Shown piece by piece: positions 63,424 to 64,000 of a DNA stretch of 64,000 bases. Every line of letters begins with the position of its first letter. The first letter of the stretch is position 1. The stretch comes from Deltaproteobacteria bacterium (GTDB taxonomy: Bacteria > Myxococcota_A > UBA9160 > UBA4427): positions 1 to 64,000 of the forward strand of contig JAJDAO010000021.1 in assembly GCA_029261835.1 (NCBI GenBank), written 5' to 3'. The translations under genes and the position numbers were made by a program. Under the pieces are notes generated by a model. That model made no database searches and had not been told where the DNA came from. It saw only the letters and a list, made by a program, of their open reading frames with translations.

Positions 63424-64000
63424 ATGATGAGATCTCGCGGTCAATCCGACGACACGCCAGCCGACCGGAACGAACGCCTGGTTCTCGCCAGTGCATCGCC
63501 ACGCAGGCGTGAAATCTTGAAGCGGGCCGGCGTCGAGTTCGAGGTGCGCACCCCGGAGATCGCGGAGGAGATGCGACCGGGCGAGCGGCCGGAGCAGCTT
63601 ACGCAGCGACTGGCGCGGGAAAAAGCCCTCGCAGTGGTCTCCCAGCTCGGCGCAGCACCGAGGCGTTGGGTGCTGGGTGCGGACACGGTTGTCGTGCTGG
63701 GAGAGTCCGTGCTGGGAAAGCCGCGCGATGCTGAACACGCCGTCCGCCTGCTCTCGAGCCTGGTCGGACAGCGGCACCGCGTCATCACCGGCATCGCGCT
63801 GGCCGACAGCGCGAGCCGCACCGTGCGGAGCCAGGCCGTGGAGTCTTGGGTCAGCATGGGGATGGCCAGCGAGAACGAGATCCGCGCCTATGTGGCCAGC
63901 GGCGAGCCACTCGACAAGGCGGGCGCCTATGCGCTCCAAGGTGAGGGTGGGCGCCAGTTCGTCGATCGCGTCGAGGGCAGCCGGAGCAACGTCATCGGAC
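63424..64000 (+). CDS. maf: Maf family nucleotide pyrophosphatase (3' end outside the window)
   Basis: The first 192 codons are present: LVLASASPRRREIL, LAREKALAV, GADTVVVLGESVLGKP, HRVITGIAL, YVASGEPLDKAGAYALQGEGGRQFV, the full Maf pattern. These enzymes hydrolyse non-canonical or pyrimidine nucleoside triphosphates. ATG at 63424 (followed by a second ATG) is preferred; an ATG at 63367 adds an unlikely 19-residue leader. The last visible codons are close to the usual C-terminus. Long minus-strand frames over this region are shadows. Confidence 0.93.
   Translation, partial: MMRSRGQSDDTPADRNERLVLASASPRRREILKRAGVEFEVRTPEIAEEMRPGERPEQLTQRLAREKALAVVSQLGAAPRRWVLGADTVVVLGESVLGKPRDAEHAVRLLSSLVGQRHRVITGIALADSASRTVRSQAVESWVSMGMASENEIRAYVASGEPLDKAGAYALQGEGGRQFVDRVEGSRSNVIG

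Noticed and set aside
63334..63939. Minus-strand frame of 201 codons over the Maf region
   Set aside because: It is the shadow of the plus-strand Maf gene, whose motifs are unmistakable.
1..64000. CRISPR arrays, insertion sequences, integrases or rRNA genes
   Set aside because: No regularly spaced repeats, transposase or integrase motifs, or rRNA-like stretches were seen on either strand.

Overview
The window is high-GC, densely coded DNA from a diderm (Gram-negative) bacterium. It has a complete type II secretion operon, Mla-type lipid transport, lipoproteins and an OmpA-domain protein. The gap-pgk-tpiA-secG-tRNA-Leu order and the overall gene style fit a lineage of the former Deltaproteobacteria (Myxococcota/Desulfobacterota/Binatota-like). 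That assignment is an inference from gene content, not a measured phylogeny.

Layout. 1-13.2 kb: surface-polysaccharide genes (membrane glycosyltransferase, kinase-like protein, ABC-2 export permease, two GT4-type glycosyltransferases, WecB epimerase, sulfotransferase, polyprenyl-phosphate sugar transferase, GT81-type glucosyl-3-phosphoglycerate synthase). 13.2-17.5 kb: a PilZ protein, a Y-family DNA polymerase homologue whose catalytic acids are gone but which keeps a terminal clamp-binding motif, and a penicillin-acylase homologue with altered active-site residues. 17.7-21.25 kb: gap, pgk, tpiA, secG and tRNA-Leu(GAG). 21.3-29.8 kb: RND efflux pair, secreted phosphodiesterase, MocR regulator and a SnoaL-like protein. 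This block lies between the tRNA-Leu 3' end and an imperfect 23-bp copy of that end, so it may be an old insertion. 29.9-32.9 kb: a four-gene redox operon (flavin reductase, DsbA-family protein, SDR, DUF2804). 33-41 kb: a small secreted protein and a chain of overlapping genes dnaK-hsp20-lon-ompA-like-glycerate kinase. 41.2-60.1 kb: gspCDEFGHIJKLMN followed without a real break by an ArsR-methyltransferase fusion, a HAD hydrolase, TldD, TldE and an MBL-fold hydrolase. 60.2-63.3 kb: mlaD, mlaF, mlaE and an unknown secreted protein. 63.4 kb to the end: the start of a Maf gene that runs off the window.

The strongest unusual signal is at 31775-32425. The DsbA-family gene has an in-frame UGA exactly where the first cysteine of its CPWC active site should be. 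Its upstream ATG overlaps the stop of the preceding gene, and a stable hairpin starts 8 nt after the UGA. It reads as a selenoprotein with a UPWC active site that ordinary gene calling would truncate.

Other notable points are the inactive Y-family polymerase, an apparent SPOR domain fused to the GspD secretin, an hsp20 gene that seems to need an AUU start, and the tRNA-Leu repeat that may mark an integration event.
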